Part shown: positions 7,920-16,705 of the stretch, one piece after another
How the letters are laid out: every line of letters starts with the position of its first letter
How positions within the stretch are numbered: the stretch's first letter is position 1
NCBI GenBank assembly: GCA_040220895.1
Contig: JAVJVY010000010.1
Location: 1 to 64,000, forward strand
Direction: 5' to 3'
DNA length: 64,000 nucleotides
Origin: UBA11591 sp040220895
GTDB taxonomy: Bacteria > Bacteroidota > Bacteroidia > Flavobacteriales_E > Vicingaceae
Notes under the pieces: generated by a model
Databases searched by the model: none
Seen by the model: only the letters and a program-made list of their open reading frames with translations
What the model was told of the DNA's origin: nothing
Program-made: the position numbers and the translations under genes

Positions 7920-8921
7920 ATGAGAAGAATAATTTCATCCTTGATTCTGATATTTATTTCGTTTACGTTGAATTCGCAAAATCTGATTGCACATTACCCA
8001 TTGGACACGAATGGAAATGACATAAGCGGTAATTCCTTGCACGCCACTGTGACGGGTGGAACATCAGCTAATGACAGAAATAGTAATGCCAATCAGGCAA
8101 TGAATTTTTCGGCTGGAGGAAAAATGGAAGTTTCTGACACCTCCTACTTCAATTTTGGGCTGAGGGGTGAAATTACCATTGCCGCTTGGTTTAAAATCTC
8201 CACAACTAAAACCTATTCTTCAATCGCAATAACGGGCACAGCCAGTTGGGTGCCCGGAATGGCCTTTGGTGTGAATTGGGAAACCGATAAATTACTTTTT
8301 GGGGTAGGATCAAATTCAGGGGCGGCTGGCTCGATTGGGGTATTTTCCAAAATGTCAGTCAATGATGGAGCTTGGCATCATGGATTGGTGACCGTTAATA
8401 CAACTACCAACCAAATGAAAATGTTCATTGATGGTAACCTGGTGAAAATAGACAAGTACAATGCCTTCGGAACTACAGGAGGCAGTATCAGTTCAGACAG
8501 CACCTACCTTGACATTACCGGGCTGAATTTTGTTAATTCGCCGACAACGTTGCTCGTTATGGGTAATTCGCCCTGGAGTCAAAATTTTGACGGTGATTTG
8601 GATGAAATCATGTTTTTTGATGGTGCCGTCAGTGATGTTCAGGTTCAACAAATTTATAATGGCATACCACTTGGAGTGATTAACGACATGATTTCCAATT
8701 CACTGAATGTATTTCCAAATCCCACTTCCGGCGAACTCAACATAGTTTCAGATAACTCGGTCCGTAAAATTGAAATCTTCAATACCACAGGACAAATGGT
8801 TTACACAAAGAATATTGGGACGAAAACCGCAGGTTTAAACCTGCAGTTAGAAAGCGGGATGTATGTCATGCGAATATTTGAGGAGAGTAAGGTGTTATCG
8901 GGCAGATTAATGATCAAATAA
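7920..8921 (+). CDS. Secreted LamG-domain protein with T9SS type A sorting domain
   Basis: A signal peptide covers residues 1-20 (MRRIISSLILIFISFTLNSQ). Residues 22-245 are a LamG/concanavalin-like domain: LIAHYPLDTNGNDISGNSLHA, ITIAAWFKIST, WHHGLVTVNTTTNQMKMFIDG and FDGDLDEIMFFDGAVSDVQVQQIYNG are the classic strand signatures. The C-terminal 80 residues are a type A T9SS sorting domain (LNVFPNPTSGELNI, IFNTTGQMVY, ESGMYVMRI), so the product should be exported through the outer membrane and anchored or released. It shares its layout with 4225-5325 but is diverged. No catalytic residues are evident; it is probably a carbohydrate-binding or adhesive surface protein. Confidence 0.88.
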   Translation: MRRIISSLILIFISFTLNSQNLIAHYPLDTNGNDISGNSLHATVTGGTSANDRNSNANQAMNFSAGGKMEVSDTSYFNFGLRGEITIAAWFKISTTKTYSSIAITGTASWVPGMAFGVNWETDKLLFGVGSNSGAAGSIGVFSKMSVNDGAWHHGLVTVNTTTNQMKMFIDGNLVKIDKYNAFGTTGGSISSDSTYLDITGLNFVNSPTTLLVMGNSPWSQNFDGDLDEIMFFDGAVSDVQVQQIYNGIPLGVINDMISNSLNVFPNPTSGELNIVSDNSVRKIEIFNTTGQMVYTKNIGTKTAGLNLQLESGMYVMRIFEESKVLSGRLMIK

Positions 8922-9132
8922 TCATAACTTCTTCTGTAGTTTCCTTCCTCAATAGGAGCATGAAACTATATGTTGCTGAAACTCCTCATAGCCTGAATCA
9001 AAGTGATAAGGGCCAATCTTCTTTGTAGGTGATTTTAGTTTTTAAGATGTACACCAGGTGAATATCACTTCAACTGCAGCTACTTCTATAAGGACCATTT
9101 AGACTACTTTTACTCTTCAAGAGCAATATACC

Positions 9133-10461
9133 ATGATCAAACCCGCCATACCAGAAAACGAGAAAAAAAGACAAGAGGCTCTTGAAGAGTATTCCATATT
9201 GGATACCTTGCCCGAAGCGGAGTATGACGATATTACCTACCTGGCCTCCTATATATGTGAGGTACCTATTTCACTGGTAAGTCTGATTGATGACAAGAGG
9301 CAATGGTTTAAGTCGCATCACGGACTGGACGCAGAATTCACTCCTAAGGAAATGGCCTTTTGTGCCCACGCCATCAACGACCAGGATAACATGCTGTTGG
9401 TCTCCGATTCAAGGAAAGACAAGCGATTTCATGACAATCCGCTGGTTACGGGTGACCCTCACGTGATATTCTATGCGGGAATTCCTTTAGTGACTGATTT
9501 GGGATATCCTCTTGGAACGCTGTGCGTTATTGACAATAAACCCAATAAGTTAAATAAGACACAGATTAAAGCATTGAAGTCGCTTTCTAATCAATTGATG
9601 AGTTTACTGGAAGCACGAAAAGTTTCATTTCAACTCAACGAAGAGCGCGATAAAATGAACCTTGGACTGAGGTACGCAAAATTCATTCAGGATGCCATGC
9701 TGCCAGAAGAAAACCTTTTTAGGAAGAGTTTTTCTGATCATTTTGTGTTTCACATTCCGCGCGACGAGGTATCAGGGGATTTTTACTGGATGAGTGATTT
9801 TGGCGACAAGAAAGTTGTTGCCGTTGCCGATTGCACCGGCCACGGTGTTCCCGGGGCCTTTATTAGCATGCTTGGCATGGCCATGCTCAACGATGTTGTG
9901 GGAAAGAGTCCCGAAGACTCACCCGGCCACGTCCTGGACAAATTAAGGGAGAAGGTGATTGTGGCTCTACATCAACGGGGGAAAAAGAAAACAGTTCTCG
10001 ATGGAATGGACATTGCACTGTATTGCATAGACACGGTGACAATGCAGATGAAGTATGCCGGTGCTCACAGGCCCTTGTATTTGATCCGCCGGAACAATAT
10101 CAAAAAAGAATCTGTGGACATGCCCAATGCGAGAACGATTAAAAAAGGCGATTACACACTTATTATCTTTAAAGGTGATGCGCAGCCTATTTCGATTTTT
10201 AAAAAATCCAAGCCATTTAATACGCAGGAATTTTCGGTGCAAAAGGGCGATAAAGTGTATGCTTTTTCGGATGGAATAATCGATCAGTTTGGAGGCCCCG
10301 ATGATGAGAAATTCAACCTGCCTAATTTCCACAACCTGTTATTCGAAATTCACGAAAAGCCCCTTCAAGAACAGAAAGCCTTGGTTAAGAATTCTTTTGA
10401 CAACTGGAAAGGCAAAGGCGATCAGATTGACGATGTCCTTTTGGTGGGAATTGAAGTGTAG
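9133..10461 (+). CDS. GAF-domain SpoIIE-type (PPM) protein phosphatase
   Basis: A soluble two-domain signalling phosphatase. Residues 1-25 (NEKKRQEALEEYSILDTLPE) are the standard lead-in to a GAF sensor domain (about 20-165; VSLIDDKRQWFKS, AFCAHAIN, FYAGIPL, LGTLCVID). A helical linker (165-195) leads to a SpoIIE domain (200-440) with the metal-binding acidic residues in VSGDFYWM, VAVADCTGHGVPGAFISMLG, DGMDIALYCID and YAFSDGIIDQFGG. The family dephosphorylates Ser/Thr of anti-anti-sigma or similar partners. No such partner or cognate kinase is encoded nearby. Its catalytic domain closely resembles that of 35546-37324. It is a single-gene unit that converges with the biotin carrier gene, with a 24-nt gap. 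Confidence 0.92.
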   Translation: MIKPAIPENEKKRQEALEEYSILDTLPEAEYDDITYLASYICEVPISLVSLIDDKRQWFKSHHGLDAEFTPKEMAFCAHAINDQDNMLLVSDSRKDKRFHDNPLVTGDPHVIFYAGIPLVTDLGYPLGTLCVIDNKPNKLNKTQIKALKSLSNQLMSLLEARKVSFQLNEERDKMNLGLRYAKFIQDAMLPEENLFRKSFSDHFVFHIPRDEVSGDFYWMSDFGDKKVVAVADCTGHGVPGAFISMLGMAMLNDVVGKSPEDSPGHVLDKLREKVIVALHQRGKKKTVLDGMDIALYCIDTVTMQMKYAGAHRPLYLIRRNNIKKESVDMPNARTIKKGDYTLIIFKGDAQPISIFKKSKPFNTQEFSVQKGDKVYAFSDGIIDQFGGPDDEKFNLPNFHNLLFEIHEKPLQEQKALVKNSFDNWKGKGDQIDDVLLVGIEV

Positions 10462-10485
10462 CTGGAAAGGTATTTGCTCTAACCA

Positions 10486-10995
10486 TTATTCAAATTCAAC
10501 CAATAGCTGGTTTTTTTCTACACTGTCACCCTTGGTGATGCTCACTTTTTTTACCGTGGTGTCGGCTGGAGCCTTGATGACGTTTTCCATTTTCATGGCT
10601 TCAAGAATCAGGATGGCCTGATTGGCCTTAACCTCCTCACCTTCGGCAACCATTACTTCCAATACCAAGCCCGGCATTGGCGCCTTGATTTCGGAAACCA
10701 AATTACCCAGTTCTATATCCATACCCAACTTTTCCAATAATTCGTCAAATTTATCTTTGACTTCAAAATGGTAGCGCTTGGAATTGATTCTAAGGGTCAC
10801 TGTTTTTTCGGAATGGTCCATTCCGATAACATCGACGTTCAGCCCTTTACCTTTATGAATAATGTGAAGGCCCATTTTCGTTTTTTGAATATCGAAGCTC
10901 AGTTCTTTACCATCTATCAAAATTTTCGATTCGCTTGAATTGCTCAATTCAATGCGATGGCTGCTTCCGCTCTTGGATGTGACAATGTATTCCAT
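10486..10995 (-). CDS. Biotin/lipoyl attachment protein (acyl-CoA carboxylase biotin carrier)
   Basis: A biotin carrier subunit of 169 residues. The last 75 residues form a biotinyl domain (IKAPMPGLVLEVMVAEGEEV, then EAMKMENVIKAP with the biotinylated Lys in EAMKM). The N-terminal 90 residues are a beta-rich region (KSGSSHRIEL, GKELSFDIQK, TVTLRINSKRYHFEV) that resembles the BT domain of propionyl-CoA carboxylase-type alpha subunits. The separate carrier gene suggests a multi-subunit acyl-CoA carboxylase whose biotin carboxylase and carboxyltransferase subunits lie elsewhere. Whether the substrate is acetyl-CoA, propionyl-CoA or another acyl-CoA is not shown. Confidence 0.87.
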   Translation of the reverse strand: MEYIVTSKSGSSHRIELSNSSESKILIDGKELSFDIQKTKMGLHIIHKGKGLNVDVIGMDHSEKTVTLRINSKRYHFEVKDKFDELLEKLGMDIELGNLVSEIKAPMPGLVLEVMVAEGEEVKANQAILILEAMKMENVIKAPADTTVKKVSITKGDSVEKNQLLVEFE

Positions 10996-11117
10996 AGAAG
11001 TTCCAAAAGTAAGTCATTTGAGATTTATAATTCCATGTAACCGTTAAAACCCTGATGAGACCATTTTTCATAAGTTGAAACCGACGCAATTAAAATTTAC
11101 TCATCTTTGAAAACGTG

Positions 11118-13784
11118 ATGAAATGGATGAAAATCGCAGCAATAGCTACGCCGCTTGCCCTCGGACTAGGAGCTTGTAAAACCACACAGATCGCTTCGGA
11201 CATGCCTGTGGTAGATCTTGACAGCATCGTTGTTGCTCCAAAAGAACGACCGGTATATCGGGCTTCCAGAACAAGAGAAATTGACATTACGCATACCAAG
11301 TTGGAACTCTCCTTTGATTGGGATAGCGCATTTGCACTGGGCAAGGCCTACCTGACCATCAAGCCCTATTTTTATCCGGTTCAGAATATTTCGCTCGATG
11401 CCAAAGGTTTTGCCATTCACAAAGTACGGCTAAAGGCCCGCGACGGAAGTATGGTGAATCTCGAATACGAATACGCTGATGATGCGTTGAACATCCAGTT
11501 GGAAAAAGAACTGAAAAGAGGTGATAGCGCAATTGTTTTTATTGATTACACTGCCATGCCAAATAAACGAACTGTCGGTGGGAGTAATGCCATCACCTCT
11601 GATAAGGGCCTGTATTTTATCAATGCCGACGGAAAAGACAAAAAGAAACCCAGGCAGTTGTGGACGCAGGGTGAAACCGAGGCTAATTCCTGCTGGTTCC
11701 CGACGGTTGATTCACCCAATGAAAAATTTACCACAGAGATATACTTGACCATCGAGAGCGGGCAGGTAGCCGTATCGAATGGACTTCAGATATGGAGCCT
11801 GGACAACAATGACGGAACCAAGACCGAGTATTGGAAAATGGACAAACCTCATTCGGCTTACCTAGTCATGCTCGCCATCGGCGAGTTTGCCAAAGTTGAA
11901 GATTCGCTTGGACAGATGGAGGTCAGTTACTATGTGGATTCCAGTCACCTGGAAGAAGCGCCTTATATTTTCGGGAATACGCCCAAGATGATCGAATTTT
12001 ATGGTGATTACCTGGGCGTTCCCTATCCCTGGCAAAAATACGATCAGGTAATCGTTCACGACTACGTCTCGGGAGCCATGGAAAACACTACAGCGGTGAT
12101 CCATGGGCAGTTTGTTCAACAAACCAGGCGTGAAATGTTAGACGGTGATAATGAAGATGTCATCGCACACGAATTGTTTCATCATTGGTTTGGGGACCTG
12201 GTAACTTGTGAATCCTGGTCAAACCTGACTTTGAATGAGGGCTTTGCTACCTATGGAGAATACCTTTGGAAGTCTTATAAGTATGGCAAAGACGAAGCCG
12301 ACCAGGGCCTTAGAAATGACTTGCTGGCATACTTGAATGAATCACAATACAGCAACAAGAACCTTATTCGTTTTGAATATGAAGACAAAGAAGACATGTT
12401 CGATTCGCATTCCTATTCCAAGGGCGGGCGAATATTGCACATGCTGCGCCGGGAAGTTGGTGACGAGGCCTTCAGGGAATCCTTGAAAAAATACCTGAAT
12501 GACAACGCCTTTTCCGCAGTCGAGGTACACGACTTGCGCCTGGCTTTTGAAACCGTAACGGGAAAGGACATGAACTGGTTCTTTAATCAGTGGTTTCTTG
12601 CTGCAGGACATCCGGTGGTAGATTTCTCATTGACTTACGACTCACTTCAAAAGACCCTTACCCTGGTGACATCGCAAAATCAAGACCTGGACCTTTATCC
12701 TTTGTACCGGTTAATGGTGGAATTGGAAATTGGCAGTAAGGATGGGTTGATGAGTTCCACCATCCTATTGGAAAATCAGATAGACACCTTTATGATCGAC
12801 CTTGCAAGCCATCCAAGCTTTGTGAACATAGACAAGGGAGAAGCTGTTTTAATGCAGAAAACCGTTAAACAGTCCCCAAGGTCTTGGATCGCCCAATTTC
12901 ATAATGCCAGCCAGGCCATTGATCGAAATGAGGCCCTTATTGCCATTAGGGAGAGCTGGGAAGAAGACGTGAAAGCCTGTTTCAGGGAAGCTATGCACAA
13001 TAAGTTTTGGGTCAGCAGGGCCTTGGGACTTGAATACTTTGAGGATTACCTGGAAGATAATGAAGATCCGTCGCTCATGAGCGATTTAATGATTCTTGCT
13101 GAAAGTGACCCAAAGACCTTTGTTCGCAGCCGTGCCGTTGAATTGCTATCCCTTCATTACAACGACCAGTCGCTTTTGCCGGTTTACAGGGCTGGCTTGA
13201 AAGACAGTTCCTACGACGTTCTGACGTCGTCCTTCATGGCACTTCACAAGCAGGACGAGCAGGAAGGCATGAAGGTGGCCCAGGAATTAGAAAACCTGAG
13301 GGACGATCATTTGGTGCTTCCACTGGCCGAATTCTACTCGTTGAACGGTGATCGAAGCAAGCAATCGTATTTCATTGAGGGATTTGACAAAGTTTCCAGT
13401 TATGGTCTTTATCAATTGATGACCTACTACGGAGACTTTCTAAAGAACCAGGAGAGTTCACTTACAATCGAAGGAGTACCCGTTTTGAAAAAGTACACGC
13501 TGAACAATGACATCTGGTGGATGAGGATGGCTGGCATGAATGCCATCATGATCAACCGTGATAAGCTGGAAGGCCAAAAAGAATCGCTCGAAAAATCCTT
13601 GCAGGGATTTAGTTCGGACAATTCTGAATACTCAATCAAGGAGGCAGAATTGAATGACTGCAAGGCAGCCTATGCGGCCATCGATGATCTATGGAAAGAA
13701 ATCACGGACAATGAAAGCAATCCCAGATTGCAATCCATCATCCGAGAATACAATGAAAAGGGAATAAACCTCTTGGAGGACTAA
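11118..13784 (+). CDS. M1 family aminopeptidase, lipoprotein
   Basis: A zinc metallo-aminopeptidase tethered to a membrane. A lipobox (ALGLGAC) near residue 20 predicts lipidation. The M1 domain carries the substrate-binding GAMENTTA and the zinc motif HELFHHWFGDLVTCESWSNL, with the downstream Glu in NLTLNEGFATY. A helical HEAT/ARM-like C-terminal half (about residues 590-880) is usual for larger M1 enzymes. I take the ATG at 11118; a GTG three bases upstream is the alternative. In Bacteroidota such lipoproteins trim peptides at the cell surface or in the periplasm. It converges with sodA, leaving a single base between the two stop codons and no visible terminator. Confidence 0.92.
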   Translation: MKWMKIAAIATPLALGLGACKTTQIASDMPVVDLDSIVVAPKERPVYRASRTREIDITHTKLELSFDWDSAFALGKAYLTIKPYFYPVQNISLDAKGFAIHKVRLKARDGSMVNLEYEYADDALNIQLEKELKRGDSAIVFIDYTAMPNKRTVGGSNAITSDKGLYFINADGKDKKKPRQLWTQGETEANSCWFPTVDSPNEKFTTEIYLTIESGQVAVSNGLQIWSLDNNDGTKTEYWKMDKPHSAYLVMLAIGEFAKVEDSLGQMEVSYYVDSSHLEEAPYIFGNTPKMIEFYGDYLGVPYPWQKYDQVIVHDYVSGAMENTTAVIHGQFVQQTRREMLDGDNEDVIAHELFHHWFGDLVTCESWSNLTLNEGFATYGEYLWKSYKYGKDEADQGLRNDLLAYLNESQYSNKNLIRFEYEDKEDMFDSHSYSKGGRILHMLRREVGDEAFRESLKKYLNDNAFSAVEVHDLRLAFETVTGKDMNWFFNQWFLAAGHPVVDFSLTYDSLQKTLTLVTSQNQDLDLYPLYRLMVELEIGSKDGLMSSTILLENQIDTFMIDLASHPSFVNIDKGEAVLMQKTVKQSPRSWIAQFHNASQAIDRNEALIAIRESWEEDVKACFREAMHNKFWVSRALGLEYFEDYLEDNEDPSLMSDLMILAESDPKTFVRSRAVELLSLHYNDQSLLPVYRAGLKDSSYDVLTSSFMALHKQDEQEGMKVAQELENLRDDHLVLPLAEFYSLNGDRSKQSYFIEGFDKVSSYGLYQLMTYYGDFLKNQESSLTIEGVPVLKKYTLNNDIWWMRMAGMNAIMINRDKLEGQKESLEKSLQGFSSDNSEYSIKEAELNDCKAAYAAIDDLWKEITDNESNPRLQSIIREYNEKGINLLED

Positions 13785-13785
13785 T

Positions 13786-14388
13786 CTATTTGGCAGCAGC
13801 GTACCGCTTGCTCACCTCTTCCCAGTTGATTACATTAAAAAACGCGTTGATGTAGTCCGGACGCCTGTTCTGATAATGTAAATAATAAGCGTGCTCCCAA
13901 ACATCGATTCCCAAAATGGGTTTTCCCGAGCAACCTGCATCAGGCATTAAAGGATTGTCTTGATTGGCCGTAGAACATACTTCTAGCTTCCCATTATTCA
14001 CACAAAGCCATGCCCAGCCGGAACCGAACCTGGTGGCAGCGGCTTTGCTGAATGCGTCTTTAAAAGCTTCGTACGAACCAAAACCGGCATCGATGGAACT
14101 CCCAAGTTCACCACCGGGATTTCCTCCTCCCTTGGGTGACATGATCTCCCAAAAAAGGCAATGGTTATAGAAACCGCCTCCGTTATTTCTCACGGCAGTA
14201 TTCGAGCTGTCTTCTTTTAACAGCTCATCGATGCTTTTTCCGGCCATTGGGCTGTCTGCGATGGCGTTGTTCAGGTTGTTCGTGTACCCAGCGTGATGCT
14301 TGGAATGATGTATTTCCATGGTGCGCGCATCTATGTGAGGCTCCAGGGCATTGTAATCATATGGTAAATCGGGCAGTGTAAAACTCAT
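13786..14388 (-). CDS. sodA: Superoxide dismutase (Fe/Mn family)
   Basis: It converts superoxide to oxygen and hydrogen peroxide. Iron/manganese SOD hallmarks are all present: FTLPDLPYDYNALEPHIDARTMEIHHSKHHAGYTNNLN (split here only for description) with the first metal His, NNGGGFYNHCLFWEIMSP with the second His, GSGWAWL, and DVWEHAYYLHYQNRR with the metal Asp and His near the C-terminus. The length of 200 is typical, and with no signal peptide it is cytosolic. The metal cannot be fixed by eye; the GGGFYNH/NPGGEL region suggests manganese or a cambialistic enzyme. A perfect TAnnTTTG -7 element lies 42 nt upstream (14430-14437, minus strand). Confidence 0.95.
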   Translation of the reverse strand: MSFTLPDLPYDYNALEPHIDARTMEIHHSKHHAGYTNNLNNAIADSPMAGKSIDELLKEDSSNTAVRNNGGGFYNHCLFWEIMSPKGGGNPGGELGSSIDAGFGSYEAFKDAFSKAAATRFGSGWAWLCVNNGKLEVCSTANQDNPLMPDAGCSGKPILGIDVWEHAYYLHYQNRRPDYINAFFNVINWEEVSKRYAAAK

Positions 14389-14429
14389 GGTTTTCTTTCT
14401 ATTATTGTTTGCAATTAATGTTTGAACAA

Positions 14430-14437
14430 CAAAAATA
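14430..14437 (-). promoter_or_regulatory. Candidate -7 promoter element for sodA
   Basis: On the minus strand this reads TATTTTTG, a perfect match to the Bacteroidota -7 consensus TAnnTTTG, 42 nt before the sodA start. A convincing -33 TTG is not seen at the usual distance, so the promoter may be weak or activator-dependent. Confidence 0.45.
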
Positions 14438-14506
14438 GGCTTTCTAGTTTAACCTGTTCGGGGCGGATAAGCTTTCTTCAAAAATCCACCTCTGGAGTTG
14501 CAAAGC

Positions 14507-14537
14507 TTGAAAACATTGATTAAAATGTGTAATTTTG
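14507..14537 (+). promoter_or_regulatory. Candidate promoter of the GT5-DUF4270-glmS operon
   Basis: TTG at 14507-14509 and TAATTTTG at 14530-14537 are separated by 20 nt. Both match the Bacteroidota sigma-ABfr type consensus (TTG at -33, TAnnTTTG at -7). The start codon of the first gene lies 33 nt after the -7 element. Confidence 0.6.
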
Positions 14538-14570
14538 TTTCAGTTTGCATCTTAAATCCACTGTTTTTTT

Positions 14571-15398
14571 ATGAAAAAAGATAGAATTCTGTACATCTCG
14601 CAGGAGATCACTCCCTATTTGCCAGAATCCAACATGTCTCATATCAGCAGGCACTTACCTCAGGGCATTCAAGAAAAGGGTAACGAAATAAGAACTTTCA
14701 TGCCGCGTTTCGGTTGTATAAACGAGCGGCGGCATCAACTGCACGAGGTTATCCGATTATCCGGAATGAACCTTATCATAAATGAGAACGACCACCCACT
14801 TATAATAAAAGTTGCTTCTATCCAACCCGCCAGGATGCAGGTTTATTTTATAGACAACGAAGACTTTTTCCAACGCAAAGCCGTGCTGCACGATGAAAAA
14901 GGTAAAATGTTCAATGACAACGACGAGCGTTCTGTGTTTTTCTGCCGTGGTGTCCTTGAAACCGTCAAAAAACTGGGATGGGCACCTGATGTTATTCACT
15001 GTCATGGATGGATGACCAGCCTTGTTCCACTTTACCTGAAGACAGCTTTTAAAAACGACCCGCTTTTCAGTAATTCTAAAGTTGTTTATTCAGTTTACAA
15101 CAACGGCTTTGATAAACCGTTAAGTAAGGACTTCGTCAAGAAATCGATGATGGATGGCATTTCAGCAGATGAGATATCAGCTTACACAGACTCTACATTT
15201 GAAGGCATCAACAAGGCTGCGGTCCAATGGGCCGACGGCATTATCATTGGTGATGAGACTGTTTCAGAGGACATCATCAATCATGCTCGATCGAATGACA
15301 AGCCCCTGCTGGAACATCAGAATCCGGAAGTTTTTGTCGATGCCTATTCCGATTTCTATGACCAGATCATGGCAGAGGATGGCGTACTCGCTGAGTAA
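14571..15398 (+). CDS. Glycogen/starch synthase catalytic-domain (GT5 N-terminal) protein
   Basis: The product matches only the N-terminal half of GT5 glycogen synthases. It starts with RILYISQEITPYLPESNMSHI (equivalent to the ADP-glucose-binding start of GlgA, but with the KxGGL motif replaced), then PRFGCINERR, VYFIDNEDFF, FCRGVLETVKKLGWAPDVIHCHGWMTSLVPLYLK and VYSVYNNGF. At 275 residues the C-terminal GT-B domain is absent, so glycogen synthesis is doubtful. The downstream DUF4270 and glmS genes follow at 3 and 2 nt, so this is one operon. Short GT5-like proteins next to DUF4270 and glmS are known from other Bacteroidota. A role in envelope sugar metabolism or regulation is inference. Confidence 0.82.
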   Translation: MKKDRILYISQEITPYLPESNMSHISRHLPQGIQEKGNEIRTFMPRFGCINERRHQLHEVIRLSGMNLIINENDHPLIIKVASIQPARMQVYFIDNEDFFQRKAVLHDEKGKMFNDNDERSVFFCRGVLETVKKLGWAPDVIHCHGWMTSLVPLYLKTAFKNDPLFSNSKVVYSVYNNGFDKPLSKDFVKKSMMDGISADEISAYTDSTFEGINKAAVQWADGIIIGDETVSEDIINHARSNDKPLLEHQNPEVFVDAYSDFYDQIMAEDGVLAE

Positions 15399-15401
15399 TT
15401 C

Positions 15402-16703
15402 ATGAAGAACATAGCGAGCAATGGTATTTTGTTGCGGAAAGGAATATTTCTTTCCGCAATCTTTTTTCTGGCCACCATGGTTGCTTGCAAAGATGACGGA
15501 CAGCTCGTACCCTCTTTCAATTCTAGCCTACTAAACCTGAACGACACCATCATAGCTGTGAACTCCAGCACGGCAATGGGTGATAGTGTGCGTACGGACA
15601 GGGTTTCAAGAAGTCTTTTCGGAAAACTAAACGATGCAACTTTTGGCAAATCCACAGCCGAATTTTATTCGCAATTGTACATGCCGAGCAGTGCCTTGAA
15701 TACCAGCGGGATTGATGAGTCCGATGTGGATTCGGTAGTTCTTTACCTCGCTTATGAAAACGCTTATGGTTATGCGGGCATTCAGGAAATAATGGCTTAT
15801 GAACTTAGTGAAGGCCTGGACAGTTCCGAGTATTATTCAACTAGTTCAGCAGCGTTCATTGATCCGGCGCTGGGAAGTGGAATGATCAACGTCAATCCGG
15901 CAGACACCATAAACGATTCCTTTTATGTGGCAAGGATTCCCATTGATCCGGAACTTGGTAGACGAATTGTAAGGGAACAGATTTTTGACGATCAACAAAG
16001 CTGGCTGGCTTTTTTCAAGGGTATACGAGTAGCGCCAGGTGCGGTTGATCCTGCACAGGGCGAAGGGTCCATCTTGTATTTCAACTTGTTGAACTCTGCT
16101 TCAAAACTCACGGTATACTATCGGGGGGCGGACGGTAATACTGATAAATTCTCTTTTGTGGTGCAAAGTGCGAGTCAGCGTTTTGCCAATTTTGACCACG
16201 ATCTCTCTGGTACAGCCTTACTGACTGACATTGATCAAACAACTGGTCAATACAATTACTTGACTTCCATGGCTGGCTCTTATATAAAAATCAACCTAAA
16301 CGGACTCGAAGAACTATCGGCAGCGCTTGGCCCGGTAGCTGTTAACAAGGCCGAATTGGTCTTGCCTTTCGAGGAACCGTTCATCAGTGAATATTCCGTA
16401 CCGACGAAAACTGTTCTGATTGTTAAAGATGACATCAGCGACGAATGGGTTTTACCCATTGATTGGTTTAAAAATGGTTCAGATTTTTTCGGCGGTGATC
16501 TTGATCCCGTTAAAAAGGAATATCGATTCAACATCCCCTCTACGGTGCATGAAATGTTGAACCTGGGCGATTACGAAAGGTCTTTATTTTTATCGGTATC
16601 GGGCAATTCAGTTACTGCCAACCGACTAGCCTTGAGCAGTGGAAATAGCGCTAATCCGGGACGTAAAATCTACGTACATTTAACCTATACAAAAAGCAGA
16701 TAA
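15402..16703 (+). CDS. DUF4270 family lipoprotein
   Basis: A predicted lipoprotein. A basic and hydrophobic leader ends in a lipobox (TMVAC, Cys at about residue 29), followed by the usual acidic segment (KDDGQLVP). The mature part is rich in beta strands with the DUF4270 features: TVRTDRVSRSLFGKLNDATFG-like start (here SVRTDRVSRSLFGKLND), AEFYSQLYMPSSA, SDVDSVVLYLAY and RKIYVHLTYTK at the end. The function of DUF4270 proteins is not established. Its place between a GT5-like gene and glmS suggests a link to cell-envelope sugars. The start 3 nt after the preceding stop implies translational coupling. Confidence 0.88.
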   Translation: MKNIASNGILLRKGIFLSAIFFLATMVACKDDGQLVPSFNSSLLNLNDTIIAVNSSTAMGDSVRTDRVSRSLFGKLNDATFGKSTAEFYSQLYMPSSALNTSGIDESDVDSVVLYLAYENAYGYAGIQEIMAYELSEGLDSSEYYSTSSAAFIDPALGSGMINVNPADTINDSFYVARIPIDPELGRRIVREQIFDDQQSWLAFFKGIRVAPGAVDPAQGEGSILYFNLLNSASKLTVYYRGADGNTDKFSFVVQSASQRFANFDHDLSGTALLTDIDQTTGQYNYLTSMAGSYIKINLNGLEELSAALGPVAVNKAELVLPFEEPFISEYSVPTKTVLIVKDDISDEWVLPIDWFKNGSDFFGGDLDPVKKEYRFNIPSTVHEMLNLGDYERSLFLSVSGNSVTANRLALSSGNSANPGRKIYVHLTYTKSR

Positions 16704-16705
16704 CT

